A stretch of 64,000 bases of DNA from Lineus longissimus (Eukaryota > Nemertea > Pilidiophora > Heteronemertea > Lineidae), in contig NC_088316.1 in assembly GCF_910592395.1 (NCBI RefSeq), positions 7,814,001 through 7,878,000 on the forward strand, in the 5' to 3' direction. The notes beneath the pieces were generated by a model. It was not told the DNA's origin and searched no databases. It saw only the letters and a list, made by a program, of their open reading frames with translations. A program made the position numbers and the translations under genes. Position 1 is the stretch's first letter; each line of letters opens with the position of its first letter. This document shows positions 1 through 10,230 of this stretch, piece after piece.

Positions 1-879
1 ATTTACAATTTACATACAATGCATACTACAAACAGTACAATGCATATAACATGATGATGATTTTGTGTGTGTTGAATGAGTTTGAAAAGTGTCACTGCTT
101 GCATGTACGTAGGTAATTAGGGAGACTAATGGATTGATCATACTCTTATGTGGTGGAAAAGACTTCCTCAAAATTATTTTGTGATCTAATTTCGGAGTGA
201 GAATCCATTCAGTCAAAAAAAAAATTTGAATCCAGAAATGTTGGAGAGTTCATCCAAAAAGTATTTCCTGGAACACATTGAGTCTTATTTCCAACTTCAC
301 GCCTCTGAGATGTAGTAACTTAAACTACTTCCGGTTAATCTCGTTGTAGGATTACACCTGCGACAAGGTCAATAAAAACCTCACTGCCAGGACCATTTCA
401 ATTCCGGCAGATAACCTACCTTGGTGGTGAGATTTTTATCAACCTTGTCACAGGTCCGGAGCATTCCTGGGACAAGGTTAATGAAAATAAAAATGTTTGT
501 CTCATCATTGTTTTACAGGAATAATCTACAGCTGCATTTAAACATTTTTGTTGACCACATCACAGGTCACCGAGTGAGAGGAGCTGAGCTACACTCATAC
601 TCATAGAATCAAATGAACACCTTGCACCTACAATCCAACTTCAGTGCTCACCCGCGTGGTCATCAGAAGAACCAGTCAATTCTAGTACTTCATTCTTTTT
701 CACTGTATTACTTACCTTAAAATTGACATAATTAAGAAAACCATATATGGCAGTTGGTTTACCAAAAAATCAAGTGTATCTGTTAAGTTTTTACTTGCTA
801 TCAATGCGGGCTAAGAAATCCTACCCCTTGGTCCTCGCCTTGCACTGTGAAACTATTGGTTGTCCCTGATGTGAAGCCG
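1..879. other. Non-coding stretch, no gene seen
   Basis: AT-rich sequence without a convincing ORF or exon. A short imperfect duplication is visible: a phrase built around 'gacaaggt' followed by 'aataaaaa' occurs near 361-380 and again near 471-490. Only short ORFs without recognisable domains occur. Probably intronic or intergenic. Confidence 0.5.
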
Positions 880-1290
880 ATGACAATTACTGCATGGCTG
901 TCCCGGCTGAGGCTGGACCATGTTCACTTGACTGGTTTGTCACAACCAACCTACACTTCAAAGGATTTGATGTAAAGGTCCAGACTGTTTCTGGTTGTGG
1001 CCATGCATCTACTGGGCTGGTTTGTCTCAGCCTGCACTTCAAAGGATTTGATGTAAACGTCCTAACTGTTTGCCCCAAGTTTGTGACCAGGCAACAACTG
1101 GACTGGTTTTTCACAACCTGCATTTCGAAGGAATTGATACAAAGGTCAAGACTACATTTACTACTACATGATGTAGTTGTCCTAGGTTGTGACCATGCAT
1201 CAAATGGACTGGTTTGTTTCGAGCTGAACTTCAACGGATTGATGTAAAGGTCCAGACTGTAGTTACTGGTTGTCTACTGGGTTGTGACTC
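880..1290. repeat. Degenerate minisatellite, about 4 units
   Basis: The phrase 'aaaggatttgatgtaaaggt' and close variants recur near 958, 1038, 1117 and 1232, each preceded by a variant of 'ctggtttgtcacaacc' and followed by a variant of 'ggttgtgaccatgcatc'. Spacing varies between about 80 and 115 bp. The unit is open in several frames on both strands, so the ORFs of about 115 codons here are by-products of the repeat and not genes. Confidence 0.7.
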
Positions 1291-1804
1291 TCGAAGGAAC
1301 CATCGCAACTAGTAAGATTTAATCTCTGCAACAACCTTCAACTTTTAATCGCACTCATTGTAGGAAGTTATGTGAACAATCAGATGGATCGAGCAAAGCT
1401 TCTTTTTTTTTTTTGGGCACGTGGCCATCTTGGAAACAATTTTTAGCTCGGTTTTGTGATGAAATATTTATATAAAGTGACCCTGGAAACCAAAGTGAGC
1501 ATCTTTACATTCAGCTGAGCGCCAGGCCCATGGCCCTCTTGTTCTACCTACGTGTACACGCACTGTGTAGAATTTAAACTACTGATATTTTTAACTTGCA
1601 TTTGAACCTGCATTTACGGTATGTCATATTACCAGGTCTATCTTTTGTATTTTTGGTAATGAGTGTATAATTTTGAATTTTGTACCAGGGTACTCGTGTA
1701 ATCGGATATATCCTTTCTTCTTTATATCCGCACTTTCGGAGAAAGTTCGGATGTATTGTTTTTATCAGGATTGTCCGTCCGACCGTCGGGCCGTCTGTAT
1801 GTCA
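1291..1804. other. Non-coding stretch with poly-T tract
   Basis: No exon or ORF of substance. A poly-T tract lies near 1402. The sequence around 1440-1530 ('tagctcggttttgtgatg' onward) resembles sequence at about 53755-53830, suggesting a dispersed old repeat. Confidence 0.4.
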
Positions 1805-2815
1805 CACTTTTGTGACCTCTCTACATTCTGAACGAGTTTGCCTAGACATTTCATATTTAGTGTCCATGTGTGTCAGGTGAATATCAAGGCCAAGTTCGAT
1901 AATGGCTGGTTTCGCACTCAAGATGGCCGACTGGCGCCATTTTTTTTGTAAAACTTCCAAATCCCTTGTGACCTCTCTACATTCTGAACGAGTTTACCTA
2001 GACATTGCATATTTAGTGTGCACGTGTATAAGGTGAATATCAAGGCCAAGTTCGATAATGGCTGATTTCGCACTCAAGATGGCCGACTGGCGGCCATTTT
2101 GTTTTAAAACTTCCAAATCCCTCTTGACCTCTCTACATTCTGAACGAGTTCGCCTAGACATTTCATATTTGGTGTGCACATGTATCGGGTGAATATCAAG
2201 GCCAAGTTCTATAATGGCAAATTTTGCACTCAAGATGGCTGACTGGTGGCCATTTTGTTGTAAAACTTGCCAATGCCTTGTGACCTCTCTACATTCTGAA
2301 CGAGTTCGCCTAGACATTTTATATTTGGTGTGCACGTGTATTGGGTGAATATCAAGGCCAAGTTTCATAATGGCTGATTTCGCACTCAAGATGGCTGACT
2401 GCCAGCCATTTTGTTGTAAAACTTGCAAATGCCTTGTGACCAAGGCCAAGTTCGATAATGGCTGATTTCGCACTCAAGATGGCCGACTGCCGGCCATTTT
2501 GTTGTAAAACTTCCAAATCCCTTGTGACCTCTCTACATTCTGAACGAGTTCGCCTAGACATTTCATATTTGGTGCGCACGTGTATCGGTTAAATATCAAG
2601 GCCAAGTTCGATAATGGCTGATTTCGCACTCAAGATGGCCGACTGCCGGCCATTTTGTTGTAAAACTTGCAAACGCCTTGTGACCTCTCTACATTCTGAA
2701 CGAGTTCGCCTAGACATTTCATATTTGGTGTGCACGTGTATTGGGTGAATATCAAGGCCTAGTTTCATGATGGCTGATTTTGCACTCAAGATTGCCGACT
2801 GGTGGTCATTTTCTC
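1805..2815. repeat. 155-bp tandem array (satellite-like)
   Basis: The phrase 'gacctctctacattctgaac' recurs at about 1814, 1973, 2126, 2282, 2527 and 2682, a period of roughly 155 bp. Each unit also holds 'aaggccaagttcgataatgg' and 'ctcaagatggccgactg'. One unit near 2437 lacks about 70 bp ('cttgtgacc' runs straight into 'aaggccaag'), a typical unequal-crossover scar. Units are similar enough to keep ORFs of up to about 159 codons open on the minus strand, but these translate the repeat only. The array abuts the truncated Helentron helicase at about 2811. Confidence 0.9.
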
Positions 2816-3657
2816 ACAAACCAAGTCGGCTGAAAAATACTTCTATTCCAACCTCATGCTATATTTGCCATGGCGAAACGAATCAACTGATCTTCTCATT
2901 GACTATGACTCCTATGAACAATACTATCTCGCCAAGAAAGATGTCATCTTAAAGAACCAGACTATCTTTGAGAAAGATTCAACCAAATTAGACAAGGCAC
3001 TTGAAAATTTCAATGAAGATGAAATGTCGAATGCATGGGATAAACTCGCTGCATCTACAGAACAAGCCAAACTAGATGACCTAGCAGAAGGTACAGAACT
3101 ATTTGAAGAACATCTGCTGACAAATCCAGATCAGTTACCTGACACTGTCATGAAAATTCCAGACTTCGATCAACCACAATACATCATAGAAACCTGCAAA
3201 GACAAGATGTCTAATGCCGACTACTACTGAATGGTTCGCTCACTCAATGATGAACAAATGCAGGTCTTCCAATCCATTCTTGAGTGGTGTCAGTAAAGCA
3301 CTACCCCCGGTGATAAAAAACCTTTTCCTTTTCATTTGTTCATCATAGGAGGTGCTGGTACTGGCAAAAGCCACTTGATCACCACTATTGTAGCAATGGC
3401 AAGAAAGGAATTGAAGATCCAGAACAGTCAGATGCATATTCAGTTCTTGTTACAGCACCAACCGGTGTTGCAGCAACAAACATTGATGGCACAACAATTC
3501 ATAGCGCCTTTTCCATACCAGTGGAAAATTACAAGAAGGGAATAACTCTAAAACAGTCATTAAGCGATGACAGTTTAGCTACATTCCGTCTGGCATTCCG
3601 CAACCTGAAGATTATTATCATTGACGAAATTTCAATGGTAGGCTACCCTATGCTCTG
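2811..3657 (+). pseudogene. Helentron helicase, 5' part
   Basis: The first segment (about 2811-3230) matches the region upstream of the helicase in Helitron proteins; the visible hallmark is 'LYLPWRNES', followed by an acidic stretch. Then come the Walker A motif 'GGAGTGKS' (about 3350), the 'APTGVAA' motif (about 3455) and Walker B 'DEISM' (about 3622). It acts as a PIF1-family SF1 DNA helicase in rolling-circle transposition. Damage: an in-frame TGA at 3228-3230, an in-frame TAA near 3293, and a frameshift near 3412 between the Walker A and 'APTGVAA' segments. The reading frame is then cut at 3658-3660 by the target duplication of Harbinger-1 and resumes at 10231. Confidence 0.85.
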
Positions 3658-3660
3658 TTA

Positions 3661-4050
3661 GGGGCCGTCTCCAAATTGATTTCGTTTCAAACGCGTTTGA
3701 AACGGGCAAAAAGCATTTATTCTAAAACGAAATTCAAACGAAAATCAGCCGTTTATCAGCCGTTTGAAAAGCGTTTGAAATCAAACGCACACCCCAGACG
3801 AAAATTTCGAAACGCTCCCAAACGAGCACGTCCGATCAGAACGCTTGCCATACGATTTCCAAACGATCGTACTAAACGGATCTCAAACGCACGTCAAACG
3901 ATTGTCAAACGCACTTCGTTTCAGACGAAATGATTGTCGAACGCACTTCGTTTCAAACGAACTGGAAACGTAATTCGTTTCAAACGAACGGAAAACGCAC
4001 TATCAAACGAACTTGAAACGTACTTCGTTTCAAACGAAATGTGCAAGAAA
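3661..4050. repeat. Harbinger-1 left end with subterminal repeat array
   Basis: After the inverted repeat, the motif 'tttcaaacg' and its complement 'cgtttgaaa' occur over and over to about 4040, together with shorter 'aaacg' units. The same words in inverted orientation fill the right end. Such arrays in DNA transposons are usually binding sites for the transposition proteins; that role here is inference. Confidence 0.8.
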
Positions 4051-4942
4051 TGCGCATGCGATGCTCTTGTTTCATTTTTCATTAATTTATATCTTGAAAG
4101 GCGGATGTGTATTTTGCCCATTTATCTTTGTTATTTTCGATCTTTATCGGTAAGTCTAATTGAGATTCAACAGTTGCATCTAGAGAAATTTGCTTCTAAT
4201 TGCTACCGTATCACTGTTTTTAGTACTGGGCCTATAAATGTGCTTTTATAGGCCTATCTGTTCACAGTCCTGTGACATCAGGGCCGATCGCATGTGTTGA
4301 ATATCAATCCTAAATTCTCATTTCAAGTAGTTAGGCTTGTATCAAGTAGGCCTAGGTCTATGACTAGAATTAAATCAGTACCGATTCGCGCACATCGATC
4401 TTGCGGTCGGCCCAGACATGACATGTATGTATAGGCAGAATCATTCCTGCCTCCAAGACTTGCCGTTGTGTAACTGCACATGTAGGCTATACTAGTAGTC
4501 ACTATAGCCTGTCCTAGCCATTCCCTATATTGGTACTCTTGGCTCTCCCATTTGAATGAGTCCTGCCAATACCAAGCTGCAAAACAAATATAATAAACAT
4601 CGTCAGCGCGGTGGCCGTATTGCCTTGGTATATGACTATTAAAGTTTCGAACTTACCCACTCTTTATTACCAACCAAATGACCTAGGCCTACTTAATGAC
4701 GTTAACAGACTGAAGTAGCATTTGGTAAAGTAACTACATGCGTATAAATGTTAGAATTTTAATCCAACCGACAAGAGACATTTTTTGAGGGCGTTGTGAT
4801 ACTGGGTGATACCGATACCCCCAGATTATTTTTTGGGTGACTGTATTCTCCCCGGTATTCCCCAATGCATTTAGGATTTAAACGATCGTACATGTATTTA
4901 AACCCCATCTCCACCACCAATTATTTCAGGTTTGTGTTCAGC
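4051..4942. other. Harbinger-1 interior, non-coding
   Basis: No ORF or domain recognised. The motif 'taggcct' is frequent. The stretch ends at the candidate first exon beginning at 4943. Confidence 0.4.
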
Positions 4943-7900
4943 ATGATGGATCCCGGTGATGTCAATGACATAGGCCTACCAGGTGCAGAAAAAGGTAGGT
5001 TTGATTTTATAATGTAATGCTAATTGCTATACTAAAATGCAAGGAGGATACTGCGGTGACGTCACATCACGTGATCCCGACCCATATTAGTGATCGCTAT
5101 GGCCAATCAGATTCAGTCTACTGACAGCACCAGCACTGAACACATCTCCACGTCTCACTGTCTGGTGCGCTCCTGTACACAAAAACACCAATAGACATGA
5201 AATATTGCAATACCTAGTATGGATTCTTCCTGTGTAAAATAAAATTTACAGAGCAGATTAACTTCCACGAATAAAAAAGACGTTTGGCGTGGCCAAAGTG
5301 CGGAAATAATGTCTCCGCTAAAATACACTACGAAATACACTAGGCAATACACTACGCAATATACAGTAGAGATGCAGTTGAGTTTGTTATTGTTTTGACT
5401 TAGAAGCCCGCCCATATCATAATATATTCATGTATTCATGAAGTATGAACTCATTTCTGTCCCATACAACTCTAAGAACAGTCAATTTTTCCTTAAATCA
5501 TCACCGAAACCGCGATATCCGCAGGAAGATTTCGTTCTAGTGTCCGAAAATGCATGATCTTACAGGGGCGCTAACTCGACAAATAGAGGGGATCTATGGG
5601 GATCTATGCGAGTTTTAGGTATTACAGGTCTCGAACTTGTAAAATCTGTAAACATGCCTCCACATCCCATTATGATAATGAAGAGATTGCCCCATATCTG
5701 GGAGACTGTTTTGAAACCATCGCTAATTTTGGAAGATCGGTGCCGGCTATTTGGTTTAAAAAACCCAATTTTTCCCCATCAAAACAGCACTTTTCATTAT
5801 TCAAATGATAGCTTATTGTCTGAAGACTTATTTCATAGCAGAAAAGTACTAATAACTCTGACTTGATGCGAAAAATCTAACTTTTTTGATGACTTGATTT
5901 TCCCTTGGCCGTGGATCGAGTTTGTTTACAATATGCAGCGCCATCTTGGAAAAGCCGTGACGTCACCGCGGTATCCTCCTTGACTAAAATGCTCTCTTCG
6001 AACTTTGATATACCAACCATCTACCGTACTGTATTTATACTTGGTTTCATAAATTGTGTTCACACTTCCTTCTGCCACCAATGAAGATGCCTACCGGAAA
6101 TTCAAGCTGTTTTCATGTTTTCATTATCAAATCAAGAGAAGGCTATGTTTAGAATAATGAAATTAACGTGCACATTTATCTGGTCAGCTTCGTGAGGTCT
6201 TATGGCTTCTGTAGGCTTCTGGTAGTGCATGAAGATTTCATTTTCTGAATGCTCATTCTTTTGAAATTGATATTTAAAAAAAAATGTATTAACTCGAACG
6301 GAAGGCTGGATTGCAGCACACAACATTTACACTTTGTTGTTTTGGTTCACTATGTCATCCTTATTTTGAATATTTTGACACAAAGTCTACGTCAAATCAC
6401 CGATATTGGCATATAAAATAGAATTGTAATCAATACAACACTATACCCGGGCTTGTCAGCCCGCCCCATGATTGATGGGCACGTGCATGGGCCTCTGTCA
6501 CTTAAAGGGGACTGCGCTGCCACCTTCTATATGAAGCTGCTTCAATTTAGGAGTTACATTTAGAATGGGTAATGAAATGAATGTGTACATTTATCTGGTC
6601 AGCTTCGTGAGGTCTTAAGGCTTCTGTAGGCTTCTGATAGTGCATGGATATTTCATAACTCTGAATGCTAATTTTTAGATAGATTGAAAATATTATTAAT
6701 ACCGGTATTTGTTCTTTATTTTTAATATTTTGGCACAAAGTCTGCGTCAAATCATCGGTATTGGCATATAAAATAGAATTATAATCAATACCAGTACAAC
6801 ACTATTCTCACTCTCAGTCTAGTCAGCCCGCCCGTTGATTGATAGGCACGCATGTTCCTCAGTCAGTGTCACTTAAAGGGAAACTGAGCTGCCACTTTCT
6901 AAACAAGCTGCTTCAATTTAACAATTATATTTAGAAGAATGAAATAAATTTGCACATTTATCTGGTCAGCTTCGTGAGGTCTTAAGGCTTCTGTAGGCTT
7001 CTGGTAGTGCATTGATATTTCATAATTCTGAATGCTCTTTTTTTTAAAATACATTTAAAATGTATTAACTGGAACGAAAGGCTGGATTGTGTAGCATGCG
7101 CACACCCATTTACACTTTGATATTTTGGTTGACTATGTCAGTATGATATCCTTATTTTCAATATTTTGACACAAAGTCTGCGTCAAATCATCGATATTGG
7201 CATAAAAATAGAATTATAATCAATACCGGTACAACACTATTCTCAGTTTTGTCGACCCTCCCCTTGATTGATAGGCACGCATGGGCCTCTGTCAGTGTTA
7301 CTTAAAGGGAAAAAAAGTACACTACATTTCATCAAAAAAAGATACAAGAAAAGTTTGTATTTGGTACATGTGAAACCAATTTAATCATCATTTTACATTT
7401 GTACAGGAGCTGCCAAGTATGGAAACTTCTTAGGCTTGACGGCCTATTGGCTATCACTAAAGTCTTTTTCTGTTCTGTTGAAATTTCAACTCGGTTCAAC
7501 TGATGGAGTCTTCATTCCTTTCACGGATGAAAAGACTCTCAGAGGAATCAAAAAAATATATCAGCGTACATATGACGTATGCAGTGAAGATATGCAATGT
7601 TTGTGTAAGTGGATTTTTGTTAGGATGTTATTACTATTAATAGCGGAGATACTCATGGCGTGCAGGCTTAGTGTTTGATTTGTGATGAACATAAGTTTTG
7701 CAAGTGTAATAGAGCCGGTTCATATTAGTATTCGTAGCTGTAATGTTATGTGCATGGTATATAATTAATAATTGTGTGTTATGATTTCAGCGTGTTTTCT
7801 GTAGAGGCCGTGGGCAGAAAGATAGCAGCCAGGATGAAAGGCCAGCAAAAGCAGATTTGGTGAGCCGCAATGATGGATTGCACCCAACTTTGGAAGGAAG

Positions 7901-8060
7901 TAAGGTGTTGACGCAGCTTGTGAAGATTACTCTCAAGCTACCGGGGGCTCGTACATCTAAAGTTGAAGATGTGGTTGTTCGTTATCCATATTCGTTCTGC
8001 CAGGTGTGCAGGGCAGCTGGACACGGTTCTGGAAATTGTCAGCAGTTTTGGTACAAGTGA
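4943..8060 (+). CDS. Candidate spliced gene inside Harbinger-1; last exon SGNH-like with CCHC knuckle
   Basis: Candidate exons: 4943-4994 (ATG, 17 codons plus one base, donor 'ggtaggt'), 7407 to about 7609 (acceptor 'gtacag', phase-compatible with the first, donor near 'gtaagtgg'), and 7791-8060 (acceptor 'gatttcag'). The third exon, read in the frame ending at 8060, contains 'DGLHPTLEGSKVL', resembling the block carrying the catalytic His of SGNH/GDSL hydrolases (Asp-x-x-His). It ends with a CX2CX4HX4C zinc knuckle ('CQVCRAAGHGSGNC'). The first two exons join in phase and code for a stretch without a domain I recognise. The join from exon 2 to exon 3 does not preserve the SGNH frame with the obvious donor, so this may be two genes or a broken one. 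The 5040-5982 element and the tandem repeat lie in the proposed first intron. Confidence 0.4.
5040..5982. mobile_element. Nested miniature transposon, 943 bp, 9-bp target duplication
   Basis: Inverted termini read 'caaggaggatac' followed by 'gcggtgacgtcac' on the left, and the complement (with one mismatch) on the right at 5958-5982. The flanking direct repeat is 'actaaaatg' at 5031-5039 and 5983-5991. A 9-bp duplication suggests a Mutator-like element; P-like (8 bp) is less likely. No transposase seen; ORFs of 70-86 codons inside have no recognisable domain. Each terminus contains the full palindrome TGACGTCA. Confidence 0.8.
6130..7320. repeat. Three-unit direct tandem repeat inside Harbinger-1
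   Basis: The phrase 'ggtcagcttcgtgaggtctt' recurs at about 6182, 6598 and 6965, giving unit lengths of about 416 and 367 bp. Each unit continues with 'ggcttctgtaggcttctg', a 'ttggcatataaaatagaatt'-type phrase, an octamer-like 'ttgattgatagg' and 'cacttaaaggg'. Unit differences are mainly small indels. No coding content. Confidence 0.85.
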
Positions 8061-9057
8061 AGACTAGACTTGGGTGTTTTTATGTGTTTGTGGTGATTAT
8101 GATGGTTGTTATTTGAATTGTAGACCTAAAATCTTTTTGTAATGGTGAAGAGTCTTTATATATTGTAAGATTTGATGGTTTTGATTGTGAATTGATCAGT
8201 GGTGAATCGTAATAAATCTGAAAATATTGTCGATTTTGTGTTGGTTAGTATGTTTATTATAGCTGGGTTGTATTGTTTTGTTGGAAATGCGTATGGCAGG
8301 TTGTGACATTATTTTGCTTTTGGGAAGGTAGAAAAAGCATCGTGTCTTCACTGCATTACTAAAGTATTGAACTAGAACTGTGAAATTTGCTTTCAGCAAA
8401 TTTGTGTCCATCACCAGGGGGTGACGAGTTGCTCCACAGCCATTCATACGTGGGTATGGCGATTTTACGAATCTGCCCAACATTGCAAAAGGAAGTAGTG
8501 TAGTGATCTCCCTGTCTATTCGCTATACTGTTTCGCAAATGATCTATTTCCGGACATATTCGCTCGCTCCTTTCTCAAAATAACACGCTCATTAATCATT
8601 CAAACAGTCAGATGGGCATGATAGTTCATCGATAAGCATTTACGGCTCTTAGTTCTGATTCCTACTTTCAACCGTCACACAGTTCTCTGTTTTCTTCGCT
8701 CAACATACTCGGCAGCTCGCGGGATCAGCCATCAGGATGACGTTAACATAACGGGGGTGGAGCTTAATACATGCTAATGTATGCGTGATTGACAAAATCC
8801 CGGCCTCGCCGGCCGGTGATGTTAAAAATCGGAGCCAAAAAGTGCTTCAAAAGCACCGAAATGATCAGAATCTGGGGCCTATAATCAGCAAAAATCAAAT
8901 ACGTCTGCAAAAGATTATTACGTTATAGAGTTCAGGGCGATGAAAAAAAGCCGTAACATCAATATTCATGGTAATATCGATGACGCCATTGTGGGGATTG
9001 CCCTAAAACACCTCAGAAAACACCCTTCAAAACACCTCGGAAACACCACAGAAAACT
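8061..9057. other. Harbinger-1 interior, no clear gene
   Basis: T-rich downstream sequence of the SGNH-like exon, then mixed sequence. A minus-strand ORF (8196-8483) lacks a recognisable domain. A short inverted word 'ggcctcgccggccgg' lies near 8800. Nothing else identified. Confidence 0.35.
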
Positions 9058-9763
9058 TCAGACAAGTTGAAGGATGTTTATGTGGTGTTCATGAAGTGGT
9101 CCGTGGGTTCTTTTGAAACAAAATACCTCTACTGCATACGTCATCTTCAATGCCTTGATAGCCTTGTTGGTCTGCTTTGCCTTCAACCACGCTTTGTCAT
9201 CCATGTTCCTCGGAGGAATAGTCGAAACTGTCACACACGAATTTGGTGCAGCACACAAACATGACATACTATTTCATGAAAGCAATATTACAGAGACCAT
9301 AAAACGCTATTTCAAAACCCTATCAACCTCTTCTTCGAAACAAGCAACCTAATCAAGCAATTTTATACTTGAAGTTGTCTATCCATATGTCTTCCAATGT
9401 TTACAATATTTTGCATAAGTTCAATGATTGCTTCTTCATCATTTGATTTAAAAAGGACTTTACGTCATATAAAACTTATGGCCAAACTTTACTAGCTCCA
9501 TGTTCCTTCCACATCAATGCAGGCCTAACTCTACCATGATGACTGCTAGCTGGAAAACTTACATAAATGCGATCACAAATTTCCTTCGTCAAGAATCCGG
9601 GCCCGCTGGCAGCACAGTCATTCGTCCCGACCAAAATGAATACGTCAGTAAAAGCAACCCACCGTATCTTTTTACATTTTTCTAACAAAGAAATAGTGTT
9701 TAACCCTTGAAAAGCAAACGTAATGTGGTCACTGAATGGGCATCCAAGAGCACTGTTGTCCAC
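9058..9763 (-). pseudogene. SGNH-hydrolase-like exon pieces, minus strand
   Basis: The first piece (9763 down to about 9557) contains 'VFILVGTNDC', matching the block III Gly-x-Asn-Asp signature of SGNH hydrolases in its GTND form, and ends at a canonical donor (GTAAGT on the minus strand). The second piece (about 9267-9140) contains 'VTVSTIPPRNMDD' followed by a Lys-rich helix, the usual 'v.STIPPR' segment between blocks III and V. A block I Ser motif was not located. This strand is opposite to the SGNH-like exon at 7791-8060, so the cargo is either two genes or one gene rearranged by inversion. Such esterase-like domains are known from ORF1 of CR1/L2 retrotransposons and from some gene-capture elements; which applies here is unknown. 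Confidence 0.45.
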
Positions 9764-9894
9764 ATACTTTAGAATCGAAGCAGAAAAAAATCACAGTTCG
9801 TTTTGCACAGGTCGCCATTTTCATGATTTTTTACGATAACTCCAGCCATTTGGAATTTGTTTGAACACAAACGGCAGGAATATATTTCTTTTTC

Positions 9895-10230
9895 ACGGAA
9901 ACTATTTGAAAGAAAAACGAAAAGCGTTTGGAACGCGTTTGCTGACAAATGGCGCAATGCCGTTTTTGACGAAACGAAAACGAAACGCTTTTCTAAACGC
10001 TCTTCAAACGAATTTCAAACGCTCTTCAAACGAAGTTCGTTTAGGGTGAAACGAAATTGCGTTCGCTTTCAAACGGGAAATAAACGGTAGGACCAGCTTT
10101 TGACAATCGTTTTACAAACGTTTCAAGATCGTTTGGGTGCGTTTTTATTGTTCACATTTCAAACGAATTTCAAACGATCTTAGATACGTTTCAAACGCGT
10201 TTGAAACGAAATCAATTTGGAGACGGCCCC
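9895..10230. repeat. Harbinger-1 right end with subterminal array
   Basis: Mirror of the left end: repeated 'aaacg', 'tttcaaacg' and 'cgtttgaaa' words from about 9905, then the 44-bp inverted repeat ending '...ggagacggcccc' at 10230. The array holds open short ORFs on both strands that are low-complexity translations of the repeat. Confidence 0.8.

Larger units (their letters stand above)
3661..10230. mobile_element. PIF/Harbinger-type DNA transposon (Harbinger-1), 6570 bp
   Basis: Perfect terminal inverted repeats of about 44 bp start with 'ggggccgtctccaaattgat' at 3661 and end at 10230. The element is flanked by the direct repeat TTA (3658-3660 and 10231-10233). A 3-bp TWA target duplication with G-rich termini is characteristic of PIF/Harbinger. 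No DDE transposase or Myb partner could be recognised inside, so it is probably non-autonomous or carries foreign cargo. It contains long subterminal arrays at both ends, a nested 943-bp miniature element, a three-unit tandem repeat, a candidate spliced gene on the plus strand and SGNH-hydrolase-like exon pieces on the minus strand. Confidence 0.85.

Noticed and set aside
887-1247. Overlapping ORFs of about 115 codons on both strands
   Set aside because: Both are translations of the degenerate minisatellite at 880-1290.
1994-2789. Minus-strand ORFs up to 159 codons with repeated 'RRTRSECREV' segments
   Set aside because: They follow the 155-bp tandem array, whose length happens to keep frames open; no start context, splice sites or domain support a protein.
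1805-2815. Possible CRISPR-like array
   Set aside because: Units repeat end to end with no unique spacers and the genome is eukaryotic.
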